Origin: Acidobacteriota bacterium
Lineage (GTDB): Bacteria > Acidobacteriota > Terriglobia > Bryobacterales > UBA6623
Direction of reading: 5' to 3'
Length of the DNA stretch: 64,000 bases
Assembly (NCBI GenBank): GCA_027592785.1
Contig: JAQCLD010000006.1
Coordinates: 1-64,000 of the forward strand
Position 1 is the stretch's first letter, and each line of letters opens with the position of its first letter. Positions 27,950 to 38,260 of the stretch are shown piece after piece. Under the pieces are notes generated by a model that saw only the letters and a program-made list of their open reading frames with translations, was not told the DNA's origin and did no database searches. The translations under genes and the position numbers were made by a program.

Positions 27950-29728
27950 CTAGAAAGCCCTTCCGAGTCCGCCGGGCGCCTGAGAGGTTTTGGCAGCCGC
28001 CTTCTTACGAGGAGTAGCCGGACCGTCCGGCGATTGGAGGCTGATCTGATCGCTCTCTTCGAGTCCGCTGAGGATGACCACCTGAGACTCGGAACGCTTG
28101 CCTAGTTCGACCGGGCGCGGTTCCAGCGTGCGGCCGTTCCAAAGATACACAACAGGGCCTTGGGTCGTGTCGAAGACCGCCTGGTAAGGAATGTAAACAA
28201 CATTCCGCAGGTTCTCCACAATCACCTCGGCATCGGCCAGCAGACCAGGACGCAAGAGGATATCGATATCGGAGCCCACATCAGGGGGGCTCGGCAACGT
28301 GGCGCTTTCGCGTTGCTGCTGACTGAATCCGCCCGGGGCCCCGCGACCGCCGCCGCCTGGTGCTCCGCCCAGCTCCTGTTGCATTCGTTGGCGGAGCTGC
28401 TGACGCTCTTCGGCGCTCAACTCGCTGATTTGCCGTCCGGCTAGCATTGCCTGCATGCGTTCGCGCATTTCCGGAGAGGGAGCAGCGCCCCCGGCGCCGC
28501 CTGGGCCATTAGCCCCGCGTTGCCGCCGGCCAGCGCCGGCACCTTCAGGGGCCTGGCCGCCCGGTTGCCCGCCGCCTGCGCCCGCACCCGCACCAGGGAA
28601 CCCGCCCCTTGCGCCGCCGCCTACAGCGCCACCCTGACGGGAGGCGCCAAAGCCCTGGCTGCGGTTCTGTTCAGCCGTTGCCAGAATCCGCTGGATCTGT
28701 TCGGGCGTTGCTCCGACGTGTCCGAGCAACTCCTTCATGTCGATCGACAGGATGCAGTCGAATTTCTTTGTCGCTTCGCCGCGGAATACGTTGATAGAGG
28801 CGGTGGCGCCCAACCGTTTGATTTTGCCGTGAATGAGCTTTCCAGGCAAAGCGTCCAGACGGATGAGAGCCTCTTGGCCTTCCGCTAGGTTGGCCCGTTC
28901 CACCTCTTCTACCTGCGCCACTAACTCCATTTCAGAAAGGTCCAGCAATTGGGCTACCGCCAAACCTGCCGGGATCTGATCGCCTTCTTGGACTGTGGGC
29001 GTCGTCGTACCGAAGCCGCCGCGACCACCGGAGCGGTTCTCCAGAATAGAGACCAAGCCGCTAATGGGGGCCAAGACCCGGGCGTCGTCGATTCGGCGCT
29101 GCTCTCGATTGACGTCCAGCTGAGCCTTCGTCAGTCGTTCGCGAATCACAGCTAGCTCGGCTTCACTTTGGGCCAAACGGTTCTTGATGTCGCCTTCGAG
29201 TTTCTTCTGGCGGGCCTGGGCCTCCTCTAATGTGAGCTCGTTTTTGCGGGCGTCGATGGCTGAGATCAACTCGTTGCGGCGCACTTGCAACTCAGCTCTG
29301 CGTACCTGGAAGGCGGCGCGCGTTAGTTCCACGTCGTCCTGCAGCTTACGGATTTCCAGCTCCGTCTCTGCCTGCTTCAGTTGTTCCTGGACCTGCTCGA
29401 CTTCTAAGCGATCATCCTCAAGGGCCGCGACGCGTTCGGAATCGTCCAATTCGACGATCAGGTCGCCCCGCTTCGCCAAGGCGCCTGCCGGAGCCAGCTT
29501 GGTGACCTGCGATTGCGACCCTAGGTTGGGCGCGGTCAGCGTCAAGGAACGCACCGCGCGCAGTTCGCCGCGGAAGAAGCTGCGAACCGTTAGGTCGCCG
29601 CGCTTGACTGCCGCCAGAGCGATCTCTTCCTTGGTTCCCAACGAGGCGTTCTGGACGAGGTAAAAACCGCCGAGCACAAGTGCGGCCACGGTCCCTAGGA
29701 CGAGGATACGAACAATCAACTTGCGCAT
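27950..29728 (-). CDS. HlyD/MacA-like periplasmic adaptor with long Gly-rich insertion (592 aa)
   Basis: Adaptor-type coiled-coil and lipoyl regions; GGGARGGFPGAGAGAGGGQPGGQAPEGAGAGRRQRG insertion. Confidence 0.88.
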   Translation of the reverse strand: MRKLIVRILVLGTVAALVLGGFYLVQNASLGTKEEIALAAVKRGDLTVRSFFRGELRAVRSLTLTAPNLGSQSQVTKLAPAGALAKRGDLIVELDDSERVAALEDDRLEVEQVQEQLKQAETELEIRKLQDDVELTRAAFQVRRAELQVRRNELISAIDARKNELTLEEAQARQKKLEGDIKNRLAQSEAELAVIRERLTKAQLDVNREQRRIDDARVLAPISGLVSILENRSGGRGGFGTTTPTVQEGDQIPAGLAVAQLLDLSEMELVAQVEEVERANLAEGQEALIRLDALPGKLIHGKIKRLGATASINVFRGEATKKFDCILSIDMKELLGHVGATPEQIQRILATAEQNRSQGFGASRQGGAVGGGARGGFPGAGAGAGGGQPGGQAPEGAGAGRRQRGANGPGGAGGAAPSPEMRERMQAMLAGRQISELSAEERQQLRQRMQQELGGAPGGGGRGAPGGFSQQQRESATLPSPPDVGSDIDILLRPGLLADAEVIVENLRNVVYIPYQAVFDTTQGPVVYLWNGRTLEPRPVELGKRSESQVVILSGLEESDQISLQSPDGPATPRKKAAAKTSQAPGGLGRAF

Positions 29729-29748
29729 TTCAGAATCTCTATTTCCGC

Positions 29749-30981
29749 CTAGCTTTCGCCGATTCCCGGATTCTCCAACGCGATCTCGGCGCCTTCCTCA
29801 AGTCCCGATGACACCACGATTTCATTTCCGCTGCGGGCCTGCACTTCGATAGGCTGCGGCCGGAAGGTCTGACCTTCTTTCACGAACACGGTGGGTTTGC
29901 CGTCGATTTGAAAGCTCGCCTTCGCAGGGATAACGATGACGCCCGGAAGCCTCTCGACGATGACTTCGGCGGTGACGCGCATCCCCGGACGGAGGCGGTC
30001 ATCGAGCTTCCGGATGTTTGCCAATGCGGGGAAACTCTTGCCTGGCGGGATGGTATTGAAAACCAGCGCGGCGATGGGGCTCAGCCACGTAATTTCGCCT
30101 TCCAAGCGCGCGTCGGGCACTGCATCCACCTTCAAGCGAACCTCTTGGCCCTGATTGACGCGCCCACGGTCGATCTCGCCAATATGAAACTCCGCTTCCA
30201 GGGATCCCAAGTCCGGGATCTGGGCGATCGCCGCGCCGGTCCACACGGTGTCGCCTTCCTGGAACGGCGGTCGGCTGGTCCCGAACGATCCCTGAGCGCG
30301 ATTGTTGTCCATGATCTGCACGACTCCATCTACCGGAGACCGCAATTCCATACTGGTCAGATACGTCTTCGACAGATCGCGGTCGCGAATCGCCTTCTGC
30401 AGGCGTTCCTTTTTCCGGGCGAGGTCAGCGGACTGCGACAGGTCGGTCGCTTCGACGGTGACTTCGGCTTTGCCTAGCTCACCGGCGGCAGTACCCACAT
30501 CGATGCGGTTCTTGAGCCCCTCAATCTCGGATAGAATTTCTTGCTTGCCCGCCTCCAACTCAGCGCGCTCCAGGTTGTACTTCGACTGCATAACGGCCAT
30601 TTCGTTTTGCTGATCCGCGATCGAATGCTGCGCTTCAAGCTGTTTGATCTCGCTTTGGACCTGGCGCAAGTCAGTCTCTTCTTCCAAGAGCCTGTCTTCC
30701 TGGGCGGCGGCGTCAAACTTGACGACGATATCGCCCTGCCTAATCCGGGAGCCGCTTTCGGCTAGCTGCACGATCTTCAAGTCAGGAGTTCGGGGAGCGG
30801 TGACCTGGACGGACTTGGCGCTTTTCAATTCGCCGCGGCTGGACACTGTGGTGATGAAATCACGCTTTTCCACACGCGCCGTGGGTATTTCCCGCGCGGC
30901 AGGTTGGAAGTAGCCCCAGCCCAGGTAGACGAAGGCCGCTCCGATTGCGGCAAAAACGATCCATGAAACGACACGGCCCAA
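29749..30981 (-). CDS. Efflux periplasmic adaptor subunit (410 aa)
   Basis: REIPTARVEKRDFITTVSSRGELKSAKSVQVTAPRTPDLKIVQLAESGSRIRQGDIVVKFD. Confidence 0.9.
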   Translation of the reverse strand: MGRVVSWIVFAAIGAAFVYLGWGYFQPAAREIPTARVEKRDFITTVSSRGELKSAKSVQVTAPRTPDLKIVQLAESGSRIRQGDIVVKFDAAAQEDRLLEEETDLRQVQSEIKQLEAQHSIADQQNEMAVMQSKYNLERAELEAGKQEILSEIEGLKNRIDVGTAAGELGKAEVTVEATDLSQSADLARKKERLQKAIRDRDLSKTYLTSMELRSPVDGVVQIMDNNRAQGSFGTSRPPFQEGDTVWTGAAIAQIPDLGSLEAEFHIGEIDRGRVNQGQEVRLKVDAVPDARLEGEITWLSPIAALVFNTIPPGKSFPALANIRKLDDRLRPGMRVTAEVIVERLPGVIVIPAKASFQIDGKPTVFVKEGQTFRPQPIEVQARSGNEIVVSSGLEEGAEIALENPGIGES

Positions 30982-30992
30982 AGTACATCCCC

Positions 30993-32387
30993 CTACTTAT
31001 CTTCCGCTTCTTCCACGTGACCGACCGCGAGCTTATCGCCTTCTTTGAGGCCCGCGCTGACGGCAATCTGCGTATCGGTCCAAGAGCTGACTTCCACGGC
31101 ACGCCGTTCCGGCTTTTGATCTTCGCCGCCCAGTAGCCAGACGTACCAATCCTCGCCGATTTGGCTCAGCGCCTCGCGCGGCGCCAGCAGGACGTCTTCT
31201 TGGGTTTCCAACACGACATCGGCGCTCGCCGAGAGGTCGGGAATGATGACTGGGTCTGAATCCAGAATATTGACCGCAACCGCCACGTTCCTGACGTACG
31301 TGCCCGACCCACCACGGCCCCTGCCGGGCATTCCGGCGCCGCCGCCGGCCATAGCCGCGACCGATTCGACTCTGCCCTTCCACGTCCGGTCCGGATAAGC
31401 GTCCAGGTGAATCTCAGCCAACTGGCCAACCCGCAACAAATGAATGTCCGCTTGGTTCACCTGCGTTTGAAGCACCATATCGCTGGGATCGACCACCCGC
31501 ATGAACAGCGAACCGGAATTGACTTGGTCGCCCACCGACGTCTGAGCGAATGATCCGCCGCGAAAACTGGTTTCCAGCACGACGATTCCTGCAATTGGCG
31601 TACGGATCTCAAGGAGCTCTGAGTTGGTTTCCGCTCGCTGTAGGTCGATTCTCTCCATATCACGCTCGAGTTCCACCTGCCGGAGTCGAGCCGCATGCGA
31701 TCTTTCCAGCTTGGCGATCTCCGCCTCCAGCTCCTCGGCGGTAGCTTTCGACTCTTCCATTTGGGCCTGCAACAACTGCGCCTCGATCTCAGACTTGACG
31801 GCCGCGGTTCGCAAATCCAACTCAGTCTTATGGAAGTCGCCCTGAGCCACAACCAGCTGTTGCTTGAGTGCTTCCATCTCGATCATCAGATTGGCCCGCT
31901 GGCGGTCAATTGAGGCTTCTGCCTGGACGAGGTTGGCCCGTTGGCTGTCGATCGTTTGTTCCTGACTCTGGCGGTCAAACTCAGCGACGATGGCGCCGGC
32001 CTTCACCATAGAGCCTGCCGGAGCCATGCTGACCAGCGTCAGGCCTGCACCTCCGCCTCCGCCGACCCGGCGGCCGCGGCGGATTTGGGGCGCCCGAATC
32101 GGCGCGAATCTGCGGGCGACGATCGAACCGCCGACACGCAATGTGCGCTTCAATTCGCCGCGCGTCGCAGCTACTGTCTGTATTCCTCCAGTCGTCGTTC
32201 CGCCGCCGTCGAAGGCTGAGCCGGACCACTGCCATGCCGCCGCGCCCAGCGCAGCAGCCCCGAGGATCAGCCACAAGGACCTGCGGCTGCCCGTCTTGCG
32301 CCGCGGCGCAACCGGTTCCGGTCTAAGCGGAGCGGGAGTTCCCGGTTGATCCGGCTCAAATTCAGGCAAACTCGGTGCAGTGCTCAT
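30993..32387 (-). CDS. HlyD-family periplasmic adaptor (464 aa)
   Basis: TM anchor, RGELKRTLRVGGSIVARRFAPIRAPQI and GSMVKAGAIVAEFD; ATG at 32387. Confidence 0.88.
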   Translation of the reverse strand: MSTAPSLPEFEPDQPGTPAPLRPEPVAPRRKTGSRRSLWLILGAAALGAAAWQWSGSAFDGGGTTTGGIQTVAATRGELKRTLRVGGSIVARRFAPIRAPQIRRGRRVGGGGGAGLTLVSMAPAGSMVKAGAIVAEFDRQSQEQTIDSQRANLVQAEASIDRQRANLMIEMEALKQQLVVAQGDFHKTELDLRTAAVKSEIEAQLLQAQMEESKATAEELEAEIAKLERSHAARLRQVELERDMERIDLQRAETNSELLEIRTPIAGIVVLETSFRGGSFAQTSVGDQVNSGSLFMRVVDPSDMVLQTQVNQADIHLLRVGQLAEIHLDAYPDRTWKGRVESVAAMAGGGAGMPGRGRGGSGTYVRNVAVAVNILDSDPVIIPDLSASADVVLETQEDVLLAPREALSQIGEDWYVWLLGGEDQKPERRAVEVSSWTDTQIAVSAGLKEGDKLAVGHVEEAEDK

Positions 32388-32504
32388 ATCAAGGGCCGCT
32401 CCGCGGCTGGGTCTTACTAGGACCTCACACATAGAGACGCCAGGTCCAAGATTAGGTTATCGGGAACTGAAAAAACCTGCGGGCTGGGGAGCGCTGCTGC
32501 GTCG

Positions 32505-33359
32505 CTAGAAATTGGGAAGATTGCGCAGCAAAGAGCCGGTGTCGCCGCCGCGAGAAAGGTGCGCTGCATCCAGCACCTTACGGGAAGGATCGTGCAATGT
32601 GCCGATATATCGCATATCCGCTCGTGTCCCGCCCATCAGGATGACCAAATAACTTCGTTGGGGGTACCACAAGGCCTGAAACTGTAAGTCCGCCTCTTCG
32701 GCGTTGAGCCACTGTTCCCGTTCGGCCTGGCCCATCTTGGACACCACGAGATAGTACGAATCGGTGTTGGTGAGACCCAAATAGCGCTGGTCCGTCGTGG
32801 AGGTGTCCGTGCGAAACAGTGCCGCAATCGGGTTCTCCCCCTTACTGAAGTTGAACATGACGAAAAGCAACACGACTGCCAGCCCGGCTAGCAGGGCTTT
32901 GCCGATGAACGAAAGCGTTTGGCGGTCCGCTGCGGAGTTGGTACGCTTCGGGGCTGGCGGTTCGGGACTCGTTACCGTGGGTCGCGACGCTCCACCAGGG
33001 GGCGACATCGATACAACCTGTTGCCGAAAAGGCGACACCCCGCCGCCCTTAAACTGAAGCTCTCGCAGCAACCCAACGATTAGAATCGGGGCGTCGGCGC
33101 TGGAAATCTTCCCGATGTGGCTGCGCGGCACCCAAACCTCTTCGCCTGTGCCGGCGTTTCTAGCCAGCACTTCCGACCAGGTCTCCTTTTCGAGAGTCCA
33201 TTCGTTGTGCTCGATGTTCCGTATCGCAGGGAAAAAGGCAAACGTGCGCCCGGCCAGTTCAGCAAAGCGCGGATCTTCATGAGTCTTCACGGATCGGTGC
33301 CTGATCGAAAGTATATCCGCGAATTGGCTTGCAGCGCCCCGGGCCTCGCGGATGGCCAA
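32505..33359 (-). CDS. Hypothetical membrane protein (284 aa)
   Basis: Long ORF with one TM segment (LLAGLAVVLLFVMFNF). Confidence 0.65.
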   Translation of the reverse strand: MAIREARGAASQFADILSIRHRSVKTHEDPRFAELAGRTFAFFPAIRNIEHNEWTLEKETWSEVLARNAGTGEEVWVPRSHIGKISSADAPILIVGLLRELQFKGGGVSPFRQQVVSMSPPGGASRPTVTSPEPPAPKRTNSAADRQTLSFIGKALLAGLAVVLLFVMFNFSKGENPIAALFRTDTSTTDQRYLGLTNTDSYYLVVSKMGQAEREQWLNAEEADLQFQALWYPQRSYLVILMGGTRADMRYIGTLHDPSRKVLDAAHLSRGGDTGSLLRNLPNF

Positions 33360-33424
33360 GTAACCAAGTTGGACTGCAAGAGCGTCAAGACGAGTTGATA
33401 GAATGACCTACGGTCTCCTGATCC

Positions 33425-35635
33425 ATGCAATTCCTACGAGTTTCGATCCTCTGCCTTGTCCTGCTTGCTTTGGCGACCGCCGATGTTGCGTCAGCCGCGG
33501 ATTGGCCCTCTTGGCGAGGCCCCTCGTCGACCGGCGTTTCTCCAGACACGCGGATGCCCGGCTCTTGGTCGCCAGACGGTGAGAATCTGCTCTGGAAGAC
33601 CGAATTCGGAGGCCGCGCGACTCCGGTTGTAGTCAAAGGGATGGTTTGTACGATCCGTCTCGCAGAGCCGGAAACCCCCGCCAAGTGGCAAGAGCAGGTC
33701 GTTTGCCTCGATGAGGCTAGCGGGCAGGTTCGCTGGCAGCGCCGCCAGAACGTGTTTCAAACCGACATTCCGCACCACCGCGTCGGCTGGGCGTCGCTGG
33801 CCGCTGATCCGGAATCGGGCACGCTGTATGCGCAAGGTATCTCCGGCGTCGTCACTGCCTATCGCCCTGACGGGACCGTTCTTTGGGCTCGTTCCTTGGA
33901 TGAAGAAATTGGCCGTTTCTCCGGTTTTGGCGGCCGCACGACGACTCCGGTCGTCGACGGCGATCTGGTGGTAGTGACTTTCCTCACCGCGGGATTCGGC
34001 CCCAACGCGATTCCCCGCCACCGCTTCTATGCTTTGAACAGGGCTTCCGGTGAGACCGTTTGGATTTCGACGCCCGGCGTTGCCCCCCAAGACACGACGT
34101 ACTCGACGCCGATTGTGCGGGTCATCGGCGGACAGCGTCTACTCATCGCCGGCAATGGCGACGGGGGAGTCTACGCGATCAAGGTGGGCACCGGCGAAAA
34201 GGTTTGGGGTTTCCCGCTATCCAAGCGCGGCCTCAACACTTCGGTGGTGGAGAGCGGCGGCATCGTATACGCCTCACACAGCGAGGAGAACGTTGACGAA
34301 TCGACGAACATGGGCCGCCTGATCGCCCTGGACGCAAACGTGATTACCGAAGGGAAACCGAAGCTGTTGTGGATGGTCGATGGTTTCGGAGGCGGTTATT
34401 CCTCGCCCATCATCGATGGCGGAATCCTCTATCAGGCGGATAACTCGGCTAACCTTGTGGCCTTCGATGCGCTGAACGGCGAGCGGCTTTGGCTGGAGAA
34501 CTTGGGGATCGCGCAGAAAGCGTCCCCGGTGATTGCCGACGGCAAGATTTATGTCTCCGACGTCGACGGGCAATTCCACATCTTCAAGCTCAATGGCCGC
34601 ACAGCGCCGGAACGCTTGGATCTGGACACGTTTAAGAATGAAGACGGCTCCGCGACTCAGATCAACGGTTCGCCGGCGATCGCCAACGGGCGGATTTTTC
34701 TGCCTACGGATAACATGCTCTACTGCATCGCTACCGGCAACGGTATGTCGATGCCGGCTGTAACGGTTCCCGGTCCGGTGGAGAATGCGCCAGTCAGCGC
34801 TACGCCGGCTTATTTGCAAGTGACTCCGACGGAGGCGGCCCTTCGCCCCGGCACACAACAACATTTCGCGGCGCGCTTGTTTGATGCCCAAGGAAGATTC
34901 ATTCGCCAGGCCGACGCGGAGTGGAGTCTGGCTGGAATAGACGGACAACTCAATGCCGGCCACCTGGCGCTGACGGCCGAGAATGCGCCCCAAGGCGGAA
35001 CCGTAACCGCCAAAGCCGCGGGGCTAACCAGCGTCAGCCAGGTTCGCGTCATGCCCACCGTCGGCTATACCGAAACATTCAATTCCTATCCTGTGCAAGG
35101 TATCGTTGCCGGCGCTCCCGCGATGCGCGGCCGCTTCGCCGTCGTCGAGAAGGATGGCGAGAAAGTCCTCTACAAGGACGCGGCCAACTTAAGAAGCCAG
35201 AAAACGACGGCCTATCTGTCGCCCCCGAGCGATCGCGAGTACGAAGTTCAGGTGGACGTTTTCGCCGCCGAGAAAGGACGACGCATGCCGGACGTTGGCC
35301 TGATTTCCCATCGCTACACGCTCGATCTGATGGGCAACAAACAGCGCATGATGGTCCGAACATGGACGTCGGAGCTGGGTCGCTTCTCCGAGCAGGTCCC
35401 CTTCCGCTTCGATCCCAACGTCTGGTATCGTCTTCGCTTCCGGGTGGAGCCCAGCGGAGAGAACGGCCCGACGCACATCATGGCCAAGGCCTGGAAGCGC
35501 GACGAGCCGGAGCCTGACGCCTGGACTATTGATGTCGTCGACCCGATCGGCAATGCGCACGGCAGCGCGGGCATCTACGGTTATGCCCTGGCGGACATTT
35601 ACTACGATGATTGGAAAGTGCTTCCGCTGCAGTAG
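33425..35635 (+). CDS. PQQ-binding-like beta-propeller protein with C-terminal extension (736 aa)
   Basis: ADWPSWRGPSSTGVSPDTRMPGSWSPDGENLLWKTEFGGRATPVV and repeated propeller motifs. Confidence 0.92.
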   Translation: MQFLRVSILCLVLLALATADVASAADWPSWRGPSSTGVSPDTRMPGSWSPDGENLLWKTEFGGRATPVVVKGMVCTIRLAEPETPAKWQEQVVCLDEASGQVRWQRRQNVFQTDIPHHRVGWASLAADPESGTLYAQGISGVVTAYRPDGTVLWARSLDEEIGRFSGFGGRTTTPVVDGDLVVVTFLTAGFGPNAIPRHRFYALNRASGETVWISTPGVAPQDTTYSTPIVRVIGGQRLLIAGNGDGGVYAIKVGTGEKVWGFPLSKRGLNTSVVESGGIVYASHSEENVDESTNMGRLIALDANVITEGKPKLLWMVDGFGGGYSSPIIDGGILYQADNSANLVAFDALNGERLWLENLGIAQKASPVIADGKIYVSDVDGQFHIFKLNGRTAPERLDLDTFKNEDGSATQINGSPAIANGRIFLPTDNMLYCIATGNGMSMPAVTVPGPVENAPVSATPAYLQVTPTEAALRPGTQQHFAARLFDAQGRFIRQADAEWSLAGIDGQLNAGHLALTAENAPQGGTVTAKAAGLTSVSQVRVMPTVGYTETFNSYPVQGIVAGAPAMRGRFAVVEKDGEKVLYKDAANLRSQKTTAYLSPPSDREYEVQVDVFAAEKGRRMPDVGLISHRYTLDLMGNKQRMMVRTWTSELGRFSEQVPFRFDPNVWYRLRFRVEPSGENGPTHIMAKAWKRDEPEPDAWTIDVVDPIGNAHGSAGIYGYALADIYYDDWKVLPLQ

Positions 35636-35660
35636 GCGCTCAGCCCACGGAGTTCAGACA

Positions 35661-37079
35661 ATGCGATCCCCACGATTCATACAACTTCTGGCTCTTCTCG
35701 CTTTCGCGGCGGCGCCCTCGTTCGCCGAAGATTGGCCCATGTGGGGCGGCAAACCGGAACGCAACATGGTTTCCACCGAGAAGGGAATCCCGCGCACCTG
35801 GGACATCGGCGCGAACGAGAACGTCAAATGGTCGGCGGAGATCGGATCGCAGTCCTACGGCAATCCCGTGGTGGCTGGCGGCAAGGTTTTCGTCGGGACC
35901 AACAATCAGTTGGAGCGCAACCCGAAGATCACCGGTGACCAGGGCGTCATGATGGTCTTCGACGAGAAGACGGGCGAGTTTCTCTGGCAGATGACTCACG
36001 CCAAACTAGAGTCGGGCCGCGTCAACGATTGGCCCGAGCAGGGCGTGTGTTCTTCGCCCGCGGTTGCGGACGGAATTGTCTACTATCTCTCCAGTCGCGC
36101 CGAGTTGATGGCCTTGGATGTCGAAGGTTTTCGCGACGGCGAGAACGACGGGCCCTTCACAGAGGAAGAGTTCACTTCTGAGTTCGACGGCGACGTGATC
36201 TGGAAGCTAGATCTGTTTAACGATCTAGGCGTGTTCCCTCACAACATGGCGGCGACTTCGCCGCTGATCGTCGGCGATCTAATTTTTGTAAATACGTCTA
36301 ACGGCGTCGACGAGAGCCATTCGAATATCCCTTCGCCGCGCTCGCCCAGCTTTCTGGCGGTCAATCGCAAGACCGGCGAGATTCTCTGGGAAGACGCTTC
36401 GCCCGGCGAGAACATCCTTCACGGGCAGTGGTCTTCACCCGGTTACGGCACGATCGGCGGAGTGGAGCAAGCGATCTTCGCCGGCGGAGACGGCTGGCTG
36501 CGAAGTTTTGAACCGCAAACCGGCAAGATCCTCTGGCAGTTCGACGTGAACCCGAAGGATTCGGAGTGGAAGCAAGGCCGCGGCGACCGCAACAACATCA
36601 TCGCCACCCCGGTCGTCTTCGATAACAAGGTATTCATTGCGGTCGGCCAAGACCCCGAACACGGGGAAGGCGTCGGACATCTCTATGCTGTCGACGGAAC
36701 CAAGCGCGGTGACATTACCGAAAGCGGTCTGGCCTGGCGCCATCCTTTCCGGCGTACGATCTCGACCGTGGCGATCTCGGACGGCGTCGTTTATGCAGCC
36801 AACTTCTCCGGTTTTCTCCATGCGCTTGATCTGAAAACCGGCGAGTTGCTCTGGGAGCATGATCTGCTGGCAGCCGTTTGGGGCTCCCCTTACATCGTCG
36901 ACGGGAAAGTTCTCATCGGCGATGAAGACGGCGACATCGCCGTGTTGCAGGCAGGCAAGACCCACGAACTTCTCTCTGAGGTCAACATGGGCAACTCCGT
37001 ATACTCCACGCCCGTAGTCGCCAACGGGGTGCTCTACATCATGACTCGTTCGCGGCTTTACGCGATCGCCCAGAAGTAG
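35661..37079 (+). CDS. PQQ-binding-like beta-propeller protein
   Basis: Signal peptide then EDWPMWGGKPERNMVSTEKGIPRTWD; corrected ATG 35661. Confidence 0.9.
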   Translation: MRSPRFIQLLALLAFAAAPSFAEDWPMWGGKPERNMVSTEKGIPRTWDIGANENVKWSAEIGSQSYGNPVVAGGKVFVGTNNQLERNPKITGDQGVMMVFDEKTGEFLWQMTHAKLESGRVNDWPEQGVCSSPAVADGIVYYLSSRAELMALDVEGFRDGENDGPFTEEEFTSEFDGDVIWKLDLFNDLGVFPHNMAATSPLIVGDLIFVNTSNGVDESHSNIPSPRSPSFLAVNRKTGEILWEDASPGENILHGQWSSPGYGTIGGVEQAIFAGGDGWLRSFEPQTGKILWQFDVNPKDSEWKQGRGDRNNIIATPVVFDNKVFIAVGQDPEHGEGVGHLYAVDGTKRGDITESGLAWRHPFRRTISTVAISDGVVYAANFSGFLHALDLKTGELLWEHDLLAAVWGSPYIVDGKVLIGDEDGDIAVLQAGKTHELLSEVNMGNSVYSTPVVANGVLYIMTRSRLYAIAQK

Positions 37080-37128
37080 GGCGCACCGGGCCGCTGACTT
37101 TCTTCGAAACTAGATAACGCCATAGAAC

Positions 37129-38223
37129 ATGTCTGTTGCCGTCGACTCCCAACTCCAAACAAAAGTGGCCGCTGCCCGCGAGCGCCTCGATGCGCACGTC
37201 CGCGAGATCGTGCAGTGGCACTTCAATCCCGAGACCGGTTGTGAGTTCTGGCTCAACAGAGCGAAGAGTTTCGACTTCGACCCGCGTAAGGACGTCAACA
37301 GTTTTGACGACCTCAAGAAGTTCGGCTTATTTGAAGACGAGTGGCTGCGCGGCGGACCGGTGCGCCGTTGGGTGCCCAAAGGCCTTGCCGACAAGCCTGT
37401 CTATGTCTTTGAAACGGGCGGCACGACCGGCGTTCCCAAAAGCCGCATCAACATTGACGACTTTAGAACTGACTATTCGGAGTTCTCGAAGACTCTGCCC
37501 GATCAGCATTTTCCGAAAGGTTCGGACTGGCTCATGCTCGGGCCCAGCGGCCCGCGGCGTTTACGACTAGCGGTGGAGCATCTGGCCCAAGTTCGCGGCG
37601 GCATCAGCTTCTGCATCGATCTGGACCCCCGTTGGGTGGTCAAGCTGCTGAAACGCGGCGAGATGGACGAAGTCGAGCGATACAAGAAACATTGCATCGA
37701 TCAGGCCATTACGATTCTCGGCGCCCACGAGGGCATTAAGTGCATCTTCACGACTCCGAAGTTGCTTGAGGCCCTATGCGACCGCATTTCGCTCAAGAAA
37801 TACGGCATCACCGGCGTCTTCTGCGGCGGTACCGAGATGACCCCGCAGTTCAACCGCTTCGCTCACGAAGAGCTGCTTGAAGGCGCATACTTCGCCGCGA
37901 CGTACGGCAATACGCTGATGGGTTTGGCGTGTCACAAACCGTTCGACCCCGCCGACGACTACGCCATCATCTACTTCCCTCCGCAGCCTCGCGCTGCAAC
38001 CCAAGTCGTCAATCCGGACAGCATGGACGAGGAAGTTGGCTATGGCGAGACGGGCCGCGTCCTGCTGACGACGCTGACCAAAGAGTTCTTCATGCCGCGC
38101 TTCCCGGAGCGCGACATGTGCGAGCGCGAAGCTCCCTGTGACGCATACCCTTGGGAAGGCGTTCGAAACGTGCGCCCATTCCAGACCGGAAAGAGCGGCC
38201 AAGTGACAGTCGGCGTCTATTGA
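37129..38223 (+). CDS. LuxE/PaaK-superfamily AMP-forming acyl/aryl-activating protein (364 aa)
   Basis: VFETGGTTGVPKSR, FCGGTEMTPQ, YGNTLMGLA; short, with no obvious separate C-terminal AMP-ligase lid. Confidence 0.75.
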   Translation: MSVAVDSQLQTKVAAARERLDAHVREIVQWHFNPETGCEFWLNRAKSFDFDPRKDVNSFDDLKKFGLFEDEWLRGGPVRRWVPKGLADKPVYVFETGGTTGVPKSRINIDDFRTDYSEFSKTLPDQHFPKGSDWLMLGPSGPRRLRLAVEHLAQVRGGISFCIDLDPRWVVKLLKRGEMDEVERYKKHCIDQAITILGAHEGIKCIFTTPKLLEALCDRISLKKYGITGVFCGGTEMTPQFNRFAHEELLEGAYFAATYGNTLMGLACHKPFDPADDYAIIYFPPQPRAATQVVNPDSMDEEVGYGETGRVLLTTLTKEFFMPRFPERDMCEREAPCDAYPWEGVRNVRPFQTGKSGQVTVGVY

Positions 38224-38260
38224 TGAGCGCCGTCCCCGGTCGAATCGGAACGCTCAGCGC

